This document shows positions 35,238-44,900 of a stretch of 64,000 nucleotides of DNA, piece after piece. Source of the stretch: Bradyrhizobium jicamae (GTDB lineage: Bacteria; Pseudomonadota; Alphaproteobacteria; Rhizobiales; Xanthobacteraceae); the NCBI RefSeq assembly GCF_001440395.1, contig NZ_LLXZ01000152.1, positions 423-64,422 of the forward strand, in the 5' to 3' direction. The position numbers were made by a program, and so were the translations under genes. The number at the start of each line of letters is the position of its first letter. The stretch's first letter is position 1. The notes beneath the pieces were generated by a model. It was not told where the DNA came from, ran no database searches, and saw nothing but the letters and a program-made list of their open reading frames with translations.

Positions 35238-35767
35238 CTACACGCCGATCCTTACAACGGGCGGTCCCGCCTCCACGCGACCAATGACGCGCGCCTCGGC
35301 GTATCCTTCTTCCCGGATCGTCTCCAGGATGCCTTGCGCTTCCGCGGCCTCGCAGGCCACCAGCAACCCGCCGGAGGTCTGCGGATCGGTGAGAAGGTGG
35401 CGCTGCCAGTCGGCGCAGTGAAGAGGCAAGGTGACACTCGCACCATAGCTTGCCCAGTTGCGGTGCGAGGCGCCGGTGACGCATCCCTGTTGGGCTAGCT
35501 GCGCTGCCTCCCTGAGGAAGGGCAGGGCCTTCATGTCGACAACGAGCGACACTTTCGAGCCGCGCGCCACTTCAAGGGCGTGTCCGAGCAGGCCGAACCC
35601 TGTCACATCGGTCATGGCATGCACGGCGCTGTTTGCGCCAAGCTTCGCCCCCACCTTGTTGAGCCGCGTCGTGGTCGCGATCATATCGGCGTAGCCGCTA
35701 TCGGGTAGCTTATCCTTCTTGATCGCGGCGGAATAGATGCCGACGCCGAGCGGCTTGAGGGAAATCT
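35238..35767 (-). pseudogene. selD: selD (selenide, water dikinase) C-terminal fragment
   Basis: The reading frame encodes about 176 residues matching the second half of SelD: KPLGVGIYSAAIKKDKLP, MTDVTGFGLLGHALEVARGS, and DPQTSGGLLVA. The N-terminal half with the catalytic Cys/Sec and the ATP-binding Lys is missing: a stop codon precedes the matching region at about 35768, exactly where similarity to a transposase begins on the other strand. The fragment cannot make active selenophosphate synthetase. Confidence 0.85.
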
Positions 35768-35769
35768 AG

Positions 35770-35943
35770 GCCGAATAGCTTGCTCGAGCCGATCCCGACC
35801 AGATGCCGTGTGATCAAGCCGACTGCGCCACCAGATCGTCGCTGCGGCCGACCAATTGCACCGTCGGAAATTCGCCGGCTTATCCGCGAGATGAGCATCG
35901 CCAACCCGTTGTGGGGAGCGTCGAGAATTCATGGAGAGCTTCT
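35770..35943 (+). pseudogene. fragment of an rve-type (IS3/IS481-like) transposase
   Basis: The plus strand encodes RRLIREMSIANPLWGASRIH then GELL, the segment that in this transposase group precedes the catalytic DDE core. Similarity starts at the selD break and stops at about 35943, just before the araC-type gene. Both ends are truncated. It marks a rearrangement joining unrelated pieces. Confidence 0.7.
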
Positions 35944-35953
35944 CAGCTCTTCA

Positions 35954-36973
35954 TCAGGTGATTTGACCGTGCATCCTGCGCCACGCGGTGGCATTGGTGC
36001 CAAAATGAGATAAAAACCAACGCGAAAACGTGGCCAAGCTTGAAAAGCCAAGCAACTGCGCCGTCTCGGTGAGCGATCTGCTTTCCGTCCGGATGTGCCG
36101 TTGCACCAGCTCGAGGCGTACGCTGTTGACGATGGCCGAGAAAGTGGTGCCTCGCGTGGCGAGGCGACGACTCAGGGTACGACGATCGATCCCTAAATGA
36201 CGCGCCAACAAATCGCTGGTGCATCGCCCCGACGGCAGCAGGGCGAATACGAGTTGCCGTACGGTCGCATCGATCAAGACGGCGGGTTGGGCCATCGCGT
36301 CTTCCAGGTAGTGACGCACATAGCGCGCGATAACTGGATCCGCGGTGGTAATCGGTGCGTTGAGGTCGTCCGTTCGCAATGCGATCCCATTGAACGCGTC
36401 ATCAAAGTAAGGGCGCGATTTGAAGAAACTGTTGTGGGTGGTGCGCCCTTTTGGTGATGAATGGGAGAAGCTTACGTATTCTGGCGACCATCGATCACCT
36501 GCGAGCGCCTTTAGAGTACGAAACACAATTCCGACGATGAGTTCTATCGTCTGCCGCGCGCTGCCCTTCGTCGCGAGCATCAACTGAACCCCGACGCTTC
36601 CAATATCACCTCGTTCGTCGATCGTGAGAATCAGGGTCTCAGTGTGAAGCCGGAAATGGCGCTCGAACAATTTAAGGGCGTCTCGAAGTGTAGGCTCTTC
36701 GCGCGCGACGAGGCCGATCGGTCCAAGATGCGCGAGACTGCGCTTTGCGGCCATGCGAAGCCCGAAATCTTCGGCGCCGGCGGCAAGGGCCGAGCGCTCC
36801 AGCAGTTCGAGGACTGCTGCCGTGGGGATGAGTACATCCGGATCAGATAGGTCTAGTCGGTGCAGGCCGACGCCTTTGGTTAGTCGATAGGTGTCGAGGC
36901 CAAACGACTGTGCCACATCAAAGTAGCCCGTAAGGATCGCGGCCCGGAAGAGATTTGCGGGAATGGCCATCAT
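35954..36973 (-). CDS. AraC-family regulator (OruR-like)
   Basis: The 339-residue protein has an N-terminal arabinose-binding-type (PF12625-like) domain and a C-terminal AraC HTH (about 240-335: LLARHLGIDRRTLSRRLATR, LTETAQLLGFSSLATFSRWF). The chosen start (36973, MMAIPANLF) has AGGG upstream; an extension to 37054 is possible. It is divergent from the ferredoxin-P450 operon across 204 bases. Regulators of this type commonly accompany CYP153 alkane hydroxylase genes, so it probably activates that operon in response to the substrate. Confidence 0.82.
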   Translation of the reverse strand: MMAIPANLFRAAILTGYFDVAQSFGLDTYRLTKGVGLHRLDLSDPDVLIPTAAVLELLERSALAAGAEDFGLRMAAKRSLAHLGPIGLVAREEPTLRDALKLFERHFRLHTETLILTIDERGDIGSVGVQLMLATKGSARQTIELIVGIVFRTLKALAGDRWSPEYVSFSHSSPKGRTTHNSFFKSRPYFDDAFNGIALRTDDLNAPITTADPVIARYVRHYLEDAMAQPAVLIDATVRQLVFALLPSGRCTSDLLARHLGIDRRTLSRRLATRGTTFSAIVNSVRLELVQRHIRTESRSLTETAQLLGFSSLATFSRWFLSHFGTNATAWRRMHGQIT

Positions 36974-37177
36974 GGAGCCCTCGGCATCCCTTCGGAGGTA
37001 CCGGACCTTAGCGCCAAGCGCCCCAAATTGCAAAGCGGCTGCCCCGGTAAGCAAAACGTAGCCGCTATCGGTGGCCTATATGCGCGCCAATTCCAAGAAG
37101 CGATTTCAAGGCAGCCAGGCTTGGACCGGCGGCTTCGTTCATCGCCCGATCAACTCGCAAACATTGGGAGGATTGCC

Positions 37178-37498
37178 GTGCCGAAAATCCATTTTCTTGA
37201 GTTCGGAGGACGCGAACATCTGATCGAAGTCCCAGCCGGAACCAGCGTGATGCAGGCGGCCGTGGACAACAATGTGCCAGGAATCGACGGTGACTGCGGC
37301 GGCGAATGCGCCTGCGCCACCTGCCACGTCTATGTCGAGCCGGCCTGGCTGGAAAAGACTGGCGAGCGAACAGTCCCCGAAGACGAACTCTTGAATTTTG
37401 CGTCGACGGCGCAGGAGAATTCGCGGCTCGCCTGCCAGATCCGGATGGATGATGCCCTGGATGGTCTCCGGGTCCGTCTGCCGGAAAGCCAGCACTAA
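37178..37498 (+). CDS. [2Fe-2S] ferredoxin
   Basis: The 106-residue ferredoxin starts at GTG 37178 with GGGAGGA upstream. Cluster ligands are Cys40, Cys46, Cys49 and Cys86 in the adrenodoxin/putidaredoxin pattern (C-x5-C-x2-C ... C). It is the direct electron donor of the P450 encoded 16 bases downstream. No ferredoxin reductase gene is present in the cassette, so the reductase must come from elsewhere. Confidence 0.93.
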   Translation: MPKIHFLEFGGREHLIEVPAGTSVMQAAVDNNVPGIDGDCGGECACATCHVYVEPAWLEKTGERTVPEDELLNFASTAQENSRLACQIRMDDALDGLRVRLPESQH

Positions 37499-37514
37499 GG
37501 CGAGGAGATCTGCG

Positions 37515-38759
37515 ATGAGCACACTGGCTGTCAATCGGGCCCAATATGAGGCGCAGGCGGTACCGCTGGATCGAATCGATGTGAGCGATCCCAAGCGCTT
37601 TCAGGACGATACCGTCTGGCCGTATTTCGAGCGCTTGCGTAAGGAAGACCCCGTCCACTTCTGCAGGGACGGCATGTTTGGCCCCTATTGGTCGATCACC
37701 AAATATCGAGACATCATGGCGGTCGATACCAATCACAAGGCATTTTCTTCCGAGGCCGGCGGCATCATCATCGTCGATCGCAATGTGGGTGAGCGATTTC
37801 CTAACTTCATTGCGATGGATCCTCCCAAGCACGATGAGCAGCGCAAGACCGTCAGCCCGATCGTCGCGCCGGCCAATCTCGCCAATCTTGAAGGGCTGAT
37901 CCGCAGCCGGGTCTGCACGATCCTCGATAGTCTGCCTCGTCAGGAAAGCTTCAACTGGGTCGACAAGGTCTCGATCGAGTTGACGACGCAGATGCTCGCG
38001 ACTCTGTTCGACTTTCCCTTTGAGGATCGGCGGCTGCTGACGTACTGGTCGGACGTGGCAACCACGTTTCCGCAGGCTGGCCAGCCGATCGATACTTGGG
38101 AGAAGCGCGACGCCATTCTGGCCGAGTGCTTGGCGTATTTCACCCGGCTTTGGAACGAGCGCATCAACAAGGCGCCAGGCTCCGATCTGATTTCGATGCT
38201 GGCCCATTCGCCTGCGACGCGCAACATGCAGCCGCGCGAATTCCTCGGCAATCTCATTCTCCTGATCGTCGGCGGCAACGATACCACGCGCAACTCGATC
38301 ACCGGCGGGCTTTGGTTCATGAACCAGAATCCGGATCAGTTGCAGAAACTCCGCAACAATCCCGCCCTCATTCCGAGCGCGGTTTCCGAGATCATCCGCT
38401 ACCAGACACCGCTTGCGCACATGCGCCGGACCGCTGTTCAGGACGCTATAGTCGGGGGAAAGCGTATCCGCGAGGGTGACAAGGTTGTCATGTGGTACAT
38501 TTCCGGCAACCGCGATGAGGAAGTGATCGAGAACGCGAACAGCTTCATCATCGATCGCAAGAACCCACGGCAGCATCTCTCATTTGGTTTCGGCATTCAC
38601 CGCTGCGTTGGCAATCGCCTCGCAGAAATGCAACTGCGAATCCTCTGGGAAGAGATTCTAAGGCGCGAACTGGATGTGAAGGTGACTGGAGAGCCGGTGC
38701 GGGTGCCGTCGAACTTCGTGCACGGCTATTCATCGCTGTCGGTCCGCATATCAGCCTGA
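37515..38759 (+). CDS. cytochrome P450, CYP153-like
   Basis: The 414-residue soluble P450 has the I-helix motif GGNDTTRN (residues 253-260), ExxR in EIIRY, and heme-ligand loop FGFGIHRCVGN with Cys364. The LLIVGGNDTTRNS stretch and HLSFGFGIHRC are typical of CYP153, whose members hydroxylate terminal carbons of alkanes, fatty acids or terpenes. GAGGAG precedes the ATG. With the ferredoxin it forms a class I system. The subfamily call is from motif resemblance only. Confidence 0.9.
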   Translation: MSTLAVNRAQYEAQAVPLDRIDVSDPKRFQDDTVWPYFERLRKEDPVHFCRDGMFGPYWSITKYRDIMAVDTNHKAFSSEAGGIIIVDRNVGERFPNFIAMDPPKHDEQRKTVSPIVAPANLANLEGLIRSRVCTILDSLPRQESFNWVDKVSIELTTQMLATLFDFPFEDRRLLTYWSDVATTFPQAGQPIDTWEKRDAILAECLAYFTRLWNERINKAPGSDLISMLAHSPATRNMQPREFLGNLILLIVGGNDTTRNSITGGLWFMNQNPDQLQKLRNNPALIPSAVSEIIRYQTPLAHMRRTAVQDAIVGGKRIREGDKVVMWYISGNRDEEVIENANSFIIDRKNPRQHLSFGFGIHRCVGNRLAEMQLRILWEEILRRELDVKVTGEPVRVPSNFVHGYSSLSVRISA

Positions 38760-38808
38760 GCGTCCAACGCGCCCGTTCGAAGCAAACAAAAGAATAAGGG
38801 AGGAATCG

Positions 38809-40086
38809 ATGTCGGATCAAAGAACGGCTGGAAAGGCCTGGGTCATGGTTGCCCTGCTTTTCGGCTTCATGATGATTAACTTCGCCGACAAGGTCATTGT
38901 TGGCCTGGCCGGCGTTCCCATCATGACAGACCTGCAACTGACTCCGAAGCAGTTCGGCCTTGTCGGTTCGAGCTTCTTTTTCCTGTTTTCGGTTTCCGCG
39001 ATCGTCACCGGGTTCCTCGTCGACCGCATCCATTCGAAATGGGCGCTATTGGCGATGGGGCTGATATGGGCGCTGGTCCAGTTTCCGATGCTGGGCAAGG
39101 TTGGTATCGAAACCTTGATCGTCTGCCGCATTGTGCTCGGTGCGGGTGAGGGGCCAGCCTATCCGGTGGCGCTCCATGCCACCTACAAGTGGTTTCCGGA
39201 CGACCGGCGCGCACTTCCTGGCGCCATCATTTCTCAGGGAGCATCAATCGGCGTTATCATCGTCGTTCCGATCCTCACCTGGATCATCACCAACTATAGC
39301 TGGCATTATGCGTTTGGATCTCTTGGCGTCGTTGGACTGCTCTGGGTGCTGCTCTTTGCCATTTTCGGAGAAGAGGGACCAGATGTTGCGGCTCGCTCGG
39401 CCAAGGCCGACACTCTGGACCGGCTTCCTTACCGCTCGCTACTATTGAGCCCCACGAATCTTGCTTCCTGGTGCAGCTACTTTGGCGCCTATTTTGGTCT
39501 GGCTCTGGTGCTCTCCTGGTTCACACCGTGGCTGATCAAGGCGCTGGGCTTCTCGCAGTCGGTGGCAGGTCAGTTGACGGCTCTGCCCTTCCTGGTCGGG
39601 TTCTTTGTGGTGATCGGCGGGGGCTGGGTTTCCGAATCGATGATGCGCAGGGGATACTCAAGCCGAGCAGCGCGTGGCGTGCTCACAGGCGCAGCCCTCA
39701 TTGTCGGTGGGCTTGCTCTCCTGGCCGCGCCCTTTGTCGCCAGTGTCGCGCTGAAGATCGTTCTCGTTCTAATCGGTGTCGCACTGCCATCGATTGTCTA
39801 TCCGATTTCTCCGGCCATCCTTGCCGAGATAACGCCGCCTAGTCAGCGCGGCGCCATGCTGGGCATTAATAGCGCTGTGGGCACGTCGGCAGGTATCATC
39901 GCCCCCTACTTGATGGGAAGCGTTATCGAAGGGGCTGCCTCGACGGTCGAGGGCTACAGCCTCGGGTTCTCGATCTGCGGGGTGGTCACGCTCGTTGGCG
40001 GTGTCATAGGGCTGCTTTTCTTACGTCCGGAATCGCAGCGCGCCCGCTTCGATATAGTCAAGTCCGCGGCGGTCCAGGCAACCTAA
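38809..40086 (+). CDS. MFS transporter (ACS-like family)
   Basis: The 425-residue protein has 12 predicted spans; first-half motif NFADKVIVGLAGVPIM and the RIVLGAGEGPAYPVALHATY region of anion:cation symporters. AAGGGAGGAA precedes the ATG at 38809. It lies between the P450 and the dehydrogenase and probably imports the substrate or exports a product acid. Confidence 0.88.
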   Translation: MSDQRTAGKAWVMVALLFGFMMINFADKVIVGLAGVPIMTDLQLTPKQFGLVGSSFFFLFSVSAIVTGFLVDRIHSKWALLAMGLIWALVQFPMLGKVGIETLIVCRIVLGAGEGPAYPVALHATYKWFPDDRRALPGAIISQGASIGVIIVVPILTWIITNYSWHYAFGSLGVVGLLWVLLFAIFGEEGPDVAARSAKADTLDRLPYRSLLLSPTNLASWCSYFGAYFGLALVLSWFTPWLIKALGFSQSVAGQLTALPFLVGFFVVIGGGWVSESMMRRGYSSRAARGVLTGAALIVGGLALLAAPFVASVALKIVLVLIGVALPSIVYPISPAILAEITPPSQRGAMLGINSAVGTSAGIIAPYLMGSVIEGAASTVEGYSLGFSICGVVTLVGGVIGLLFLRPESQRARFDIVKSAAVQAT

Positions 40087-40089
40087 GCA

Positions 40090-41241
40090 ATGATCACCAA
40101 TACCGAAAAGCTCGATCGCCTGCTGGGCGACATCAAGACCTTTGTCCGCGAATTGGGCATTCCGGAAGAAGATCGGGTCGAGGCCGAAGACAGGGTTCCC
40201 GACCACATTGTTGTCGCGGCGCGACGTCTCGGCACATTCGGATGGAGCATTCCGAAGGAGTATGGCGGCAGTGGCCTCACGACCGAGGAACTGGCGCTCG
40301 CCTTCATCGAATTGTCCCGATGCTCGGTGGCCTACCGGGCCCATATCGCCACCAACGCCGGTATCGGCTCCGAAGGATTGGTCCAGGACGGAACGGAAGA
40401 GCAGAAGCGCAAGTACCTTCCAAGGCTCGCGTCAGGCGAGATGCTGGGCTGTCTTGCGCTGACAGAGCCGGACGCAGGCTCGGACGCGATCGCCTTGAGC
40501 ACGACGGCGCAGCCGACTGGCGACGGTCAGTACGTTATCAATGGCAAAAAGTGCTACATTACACTTGCTCCGATCGCCGACCTCTTTACCGTTTTCGCAC
40601 GTACCAATCCCGATGATCCGAGCGCGTCGGGTATTAGTGCTTTCCTGATCGAACGCGGTACACTTGGCCTCGAGCCTGGAGGTTCGACGCCGAAGATGGG
40701 ACAGGAAGGAGCCCCGATCGGCGAAATCGTCCTGAACAATTGCCGGGTACCAGCAAGCGCCATCGTCGGCGGCGTGCCGGGGCGTGGCTTCAAGACGGTA
40801 ATGAAGGCGCTAAATAAGCAGCGCATCAATCTTGCGGCGCTTTGTACCGGACCTGCCATTCGGATGCTCGATGAGGCAATCGCCTACGCGCGGCGACGGG
40901 AACAATTTGGTCGGCCGATTGCTGATTTCCAGTTGGTGCAGGCGATGCTGGCCGAATGCAAGGTCGAGATCGAGGCTGCCCGTGCCCTGATTGTCGAGAC
41001 CGCGCGAAAACGCGATCGGGGCGAGGACGTCACAATGGACGTCTCCATATGCAAATATTTCGCTACCGAGATGTGCGGCAGGGTGGCCGATCGGGTAGTC
41101 CAGGTCTTTGGCGCGCAAGGATACGTGAAAGGTACTGGCATCGAGCGCTTCTACCGAGACGTTCGGGCGTTTCGCATATATGAGGGAACTAGCCAAATTC
41201 ACCTTCTAAATATCGCCAAGCGGTTGCTGCGATCGAACTAA
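40090..41241 (+). CDS. acyl-CoA dehydrogenase
   Basis: The 383-residue protein has the full acyl-CoA dehydrogenase layout: LALTEPDAGSDA (FAD/substrate loop), YVINGKKCYIT, RREQFGRPIADFQLVQ, VQVFGAQGYVKGTGIERFYR, and the C-terminal IYEGTSQIH with the catalytic-base-type Glu365. It follows the MFS gene by 3 bases. It would oxidise the CoA ester formed after P450 hydroxylation and further oxidation. Confidence 0.93.
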   Translation: MITNTEKLDRLLGDIKTFVRELGIPEEDRVEAEDRVPDHIVVAARRLGTFGWSIPKEYGGSGLTTEELALAFIELSRCSVAYRAHIATNAGIGSEGLVQDGTEEQKRKYLPRLASGEMLGCLALTEPDAGSDAIALSTTAQPTGDGQYVINGKKCYITLAPIADLFTVFARTNPDDPSASGISAFLIERGTLGLEPGGSTPKMGQEGAPIGEIVLNNCRVPASAIVGGVPGRGFKTVMKALNKQRINLAALCTGPAIRMLDEAIAYARRREQFGRPIADFQLVQAMLAECKVEIEAARALIVETARKRDRGEDVTMDVSICKYFATEMCGRVADRVVQVFGAQGYVKGTGIERFYRDVRAFRIYEGTSQIHLLNIAKRLLRSN

Positions 41242-41814
41242 TGCGACCCTCGTCGCCGCCGCTGGAACGGGGGGCGATGGGCACTGCGTGGCCAGTTTGG
41301 GAGTCCAGTTAGCACCACGACATTCCCGTCCACGAAATACTTCCTTCGTTAGATGTCGAGGGCTGGACCTAGCTCAAACTTCCTCATGATGGATTGGAGC
41401 GAGAGTAGAGTTCCTTCAAGTGCTTAGGATGGCGTGTGTGCATGACGTGTGCAGCGGAAGATCAAGAAAAATCTCGTGAGGGCAAGCGTGGGAAGTCATC
41501 TTTTGGATGATATGACGTTCGCGGAAGTCGCAAGCGAAGGTACTCGCGCACGACCGGGGAGTGACAATGCCCCTTATGAGCAGAGTTCAGTGTTCGGTCA
41601 GTCACGAAGACTTATGCAAACCGCAATGAGGACAAACGCTGTCGGGGGTACGAGTCGCTCCAGTCACTCGACCCCCGACGCCTCGGATGCATCGATCTGA
41701 CAACCCGGACGCGCGCTCACAGTTGGATTTTTCGCTGTAAGCCATTGATCTCTAATGATCAGATCTTGTCTCAGTTGGAAAAATTCTCTTGAGAAATCAA
41801 GGTCAGCAGCGTGT
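41242..41814. other. 573-base gap, right end of cassette 1
   Basis: No gene is supported; an 83-residue ORF at 41449-41700 matches nothing I recognise. A strong hairpin lies at 41641-41679 (GTCGGGGGT, CGAGT; ACTCG, ACCCCCGAC). It has no T-tract. The DNA appears less GC-rich than the flanks. Confidence 0.5.
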
Positions 41815-41859
41815 CTCTTAATCAGCGGGTCCCAGGTTCGAGCCCTGGTGCGCCCACCA
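41815..41859. repeat. tRNA-Lys 3' duplication (att-like site between cassettes)
   Basis: These 45 bases are identical to tRNA-Lys positions 34797-34841 and run from the anticodon loop to the CCA. The upstream sequence is not tRNA, so this is a remnant, not a second gene. It forms the junction of cassettes 1 and 2. Confidence 0.92.
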
Positions 41860-41961
41860 TCGCGAGCATTCATCTTCAATAAGTTAGAGCGGAGCTTCCC
41901 GAGAACAAAACGGGTCTCGTACGACGCGTTGACGGAGTTCGCTTGAGATACGCGCTCTGGT

Positions 41962-44900
41962 TTAGTCGACCCCCGCCCACAAATGGCGAACGCCGCCTGC
42001 GGCCGCGTACAGAGCAATAAAGTAATACAAAATGTAGAGGTTATAGGTCTGGCCGTTGCCCGTGTAGAGGATCCGGATCCTCTCGGCCGAGCTCGTGGTG
42101 GCCTCGGTCAATCCGCCCCAGAGCGCGCCGGCCCATGGAGGCGTCAGGACTGTGAAGACAGTCGTGAGGCCTTTGTAGAGGCTTGATCGTGTGCCACCGA
42201 TCTCGGCATTTGCGATGGCTGACCACCAGCCGCTTCGTTGCAGCAACCAGAACAATCCGAACAATATCGTGGATGCGATCACGGCGAGCGCCATGACAGG
42301 TACCGGATTCCAGTAGCCGTAGATCATCTCCAGCGACATGCCCTGCCACACCAGCGTCGATGCGAATTGCGGATCGATCGCGTTGGAGAGCGGGGTGATC
42401 AGCAGTTTCGGGAAGAATGACATCAGGAAAATGCCGGCGATCAGCAGGGTCTGCGGTATCAGCAGGGAAATCGGCGCCTCCGCCAGGGCGTCATGTGCAG
42501 CCTTCCGAGGTCCGAGAAAGATCGCCTGGATGAAGCGTGCCATGTATATGAAGCCGACAAAGGTCGCCAGCAGAGTCATCAGCGCCGGCCCGTACCAGCC
42601 CTTCTCCATCATTGCGCTCAGCAGCAGCCATTTGCCGCCGAAACCGGCGAGCGGCGGTAGACCGGACATCGCGACAATCGCGATCGCAGCCGCTGTGAAT
42701 GTGACGGGCATGACGCCGGCAAGACCGCCGAGTTCGACGATCGACCGCTTCCCCGTTCGCAAGATGATCGCGGCTGCGACGAGGAACAGGATGCCCTTCA
42801 CCAGGAGATGATTGGCAGCGAGGTAGAGCGCCGTAACCCAGCCGAGATGGCTCATCAGTGCGATCGCCGCCACGATGTAGCCAAGCTGGCTCATGCTGGA
42901 ATAGGCGAGCATGCGCTTCAGATCGTCCTGGCGCGCGGCAAGCATGGCGCCGGCCAGCGTGGTCAGCATGCCGATCCAGCCCACGACGAGCGCCAGATTC
43001 AAGCTCACGTCAGAGCGGATCGCGACGTAGGTTCCGACCAGCAGTCCGAAAATCGACACCTTGCTGATGACGGCCGAGAGCAGGGCGGATACGTCGTCAT
43101 CGGATTCCGCATAGGCGCCCGGTAGCCAGACATGGACCCCGATGGCGCCGGCCTTGATCAGCAGGCCGATGGCCAGCAGCACAAAGACGGGAGCGCTGTC
43201 CGGGCCCGCCACGCGCAGCGCCGATAGCGACACGCTGCCGGTCTGCGCGTGCAGTACTGCGAACGCGCATAGCAGGAAGAAGGCCGCGGCCAGCGAGAAC
43301 AGCAAATACTGCAGCGCGTGGGACGCGGCCTCGGTCCTTTGCAGGATCAGGAAATAGGAGGATAGTGTGATCAGCTCCCAAACGAAAATGAATTCAAGGC
43401 TGGTCGTGGCGCGCGGCAACGCCGGCAGCGACAGCAGCATGACGGCAAGCAGCGGATAAAAACCCGAACGGCGGTCCGTGCGGGCGAGGCAGGCGATCGA
43501 CAGAACAAGGCCGCCAGCGAGAAGGAGCATCGCAAACAGAAAACTTATGCCGGACAATTCGAGAATGAGCCGGCCTCCACCAACGGTCACCAGAACGAGC
43601 ACGATCAGATACTGCACCCGGCTCGGCAGCCGAGCGAGCATGTATAATACGAGGCCTGCAGCAAGCGGCATGTACGCCCACAGTGCGGCAAGGCCGGCAA
43701 GTTTGCCGGCGACGTACCCGCTGACCACAAGAAGGAGAGCCATTCCGAAGATTGGAAATAAATCAGCCTGGCCGTGGGACACGCCGTCCGCCTCGGCTGG
43801 AGAGTTAAGGGCGAGGCCAAACCAGCGGAACATGTAGGCCGCTTCGAGCAACGATCCTACCAGCACGATGGCGATCCAGACGTAGAGATCGCCGACTGCC
43901 AGGGTCATGACGAGTTGCCATTTCGCCCAGAATCCCGGGAATGGCGGCAATCCTGATATCGCGACGATCAGTATGCCGAACGTCAGGATCGCTCCCGGCC
44001 GTCTGGCGAGGACCGCCCAATCTTGCAGGCGTTCCTTGCCGACGTAACCGGCCAGCCAGAAAAGTCCGACTTTGGCGAACAGGTGATTGATGAACAGCCC
44101 GCCGACCACCAGGAACATCGCATTGTCGGCGTTGAGTCGGTAGAGCAGGGGCGCGGCGATGGTCAGCAGGCCCATCTGGCCGATCGAAGAATAGCCGAGA
44201 AGACGCTGTGCGTTCGTCTGTTGGAGGCCGATGAGGTTTGAGAAGACGAATGTCATCGCGCCCAGGGCGGCGATAAGTTCCAGCTGGTCCTCGAACAGGG
44301 GCAATAACTTGAGAAGGGCGAAGAAGACGCCCGCCGAAACTCCGCCCGAGATCATCGCGGCAACGTCACTGCGCGCCGTCTCATAGACGTCGAGGCCCCA
44401 GCCGTTTGCGGGGAAGGGCTTCAGCTCCAGCAGCAGGCACGCCAGCAGGAAGATGAGTGCGGCGAAGCCGATCGGACCTGTGATCGAGGCGCGCTTTGCG
44501 ATCAGTTCGTCGATGTTCAGGATGCCGGTTGTGGCATAGAGCAGCAAGGTGCCGATCAGGAAGAAGGTCGACGCCAGGACGGTCGCCATGAGAAACTTGA
44601 ACGTCGCCGACAAAGCCGCGTGTGCGTCCCGCAGGCCGAGCAACCCATAGGTCGCGATCGAGACGATCTCCAGGAAGACGAACAGATTGAAGAGATCGCG
44701 GGTCATCACCATGCCCTGGATGCCCATGACCAGCAGCAGGTAAAGCAGCATCGTTCCGTACCTTTCGCGCGCGACATAGGCGACGCCGAAAAGCGCGACG
44801 AGATTGACGCTGAAGGCGAAGAAACTTTCGGCGAGCCCCATGCGCAGATTGATCGCATAAGGCGGCTTCGCGCCGCCGGTCAGGATCTCAGTGGGCGCGG

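Larger units (their letters stand above)
34842..41859. mobile_element. genomic cassette 1 at tRNA-Lys (P450 cluster)
   Basis: It is bounded by the intact tRNA-Lys on the left and a 45-base exact copy of the tRNA 3' end (41815-41859) on the right, the classic footprint of site-specific insertion at a tRNA. Contents: selD fragment, transposase fragment, araC-type regulator, ferredoxin, P450, MFS and acyl-CoA dehydrogenase. No integrase is visible, so it cannot now excise by itself unless supplied in trans. Confidence 0.72.

Noticed and set aside
35690..37071. 15-base exact match CGTAGCCGCTATCGG at 35690 (selD fragment) and 37057 (upstream of the ferredoxin gene)
   Set aside because: Too short and too GC-biased to claim a duplication or att site; one copy is ordinary selD coding sequence.
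41815..41859. Second tRNA-Lys gene
   Set aside because: Only the part from the anticodon loop to CCA is present; acceptor 5' strand, D-arm and half of the anticodon stem are missing.
41664..42017. Leftward ORF containing GGRTRARTWDPL across the tRNA-Lys copy
   Set aside because: This phrase is simply the reverse translation of the tRNA 3' end and is a known kind of false ORF; the same happens at 51914-52105.
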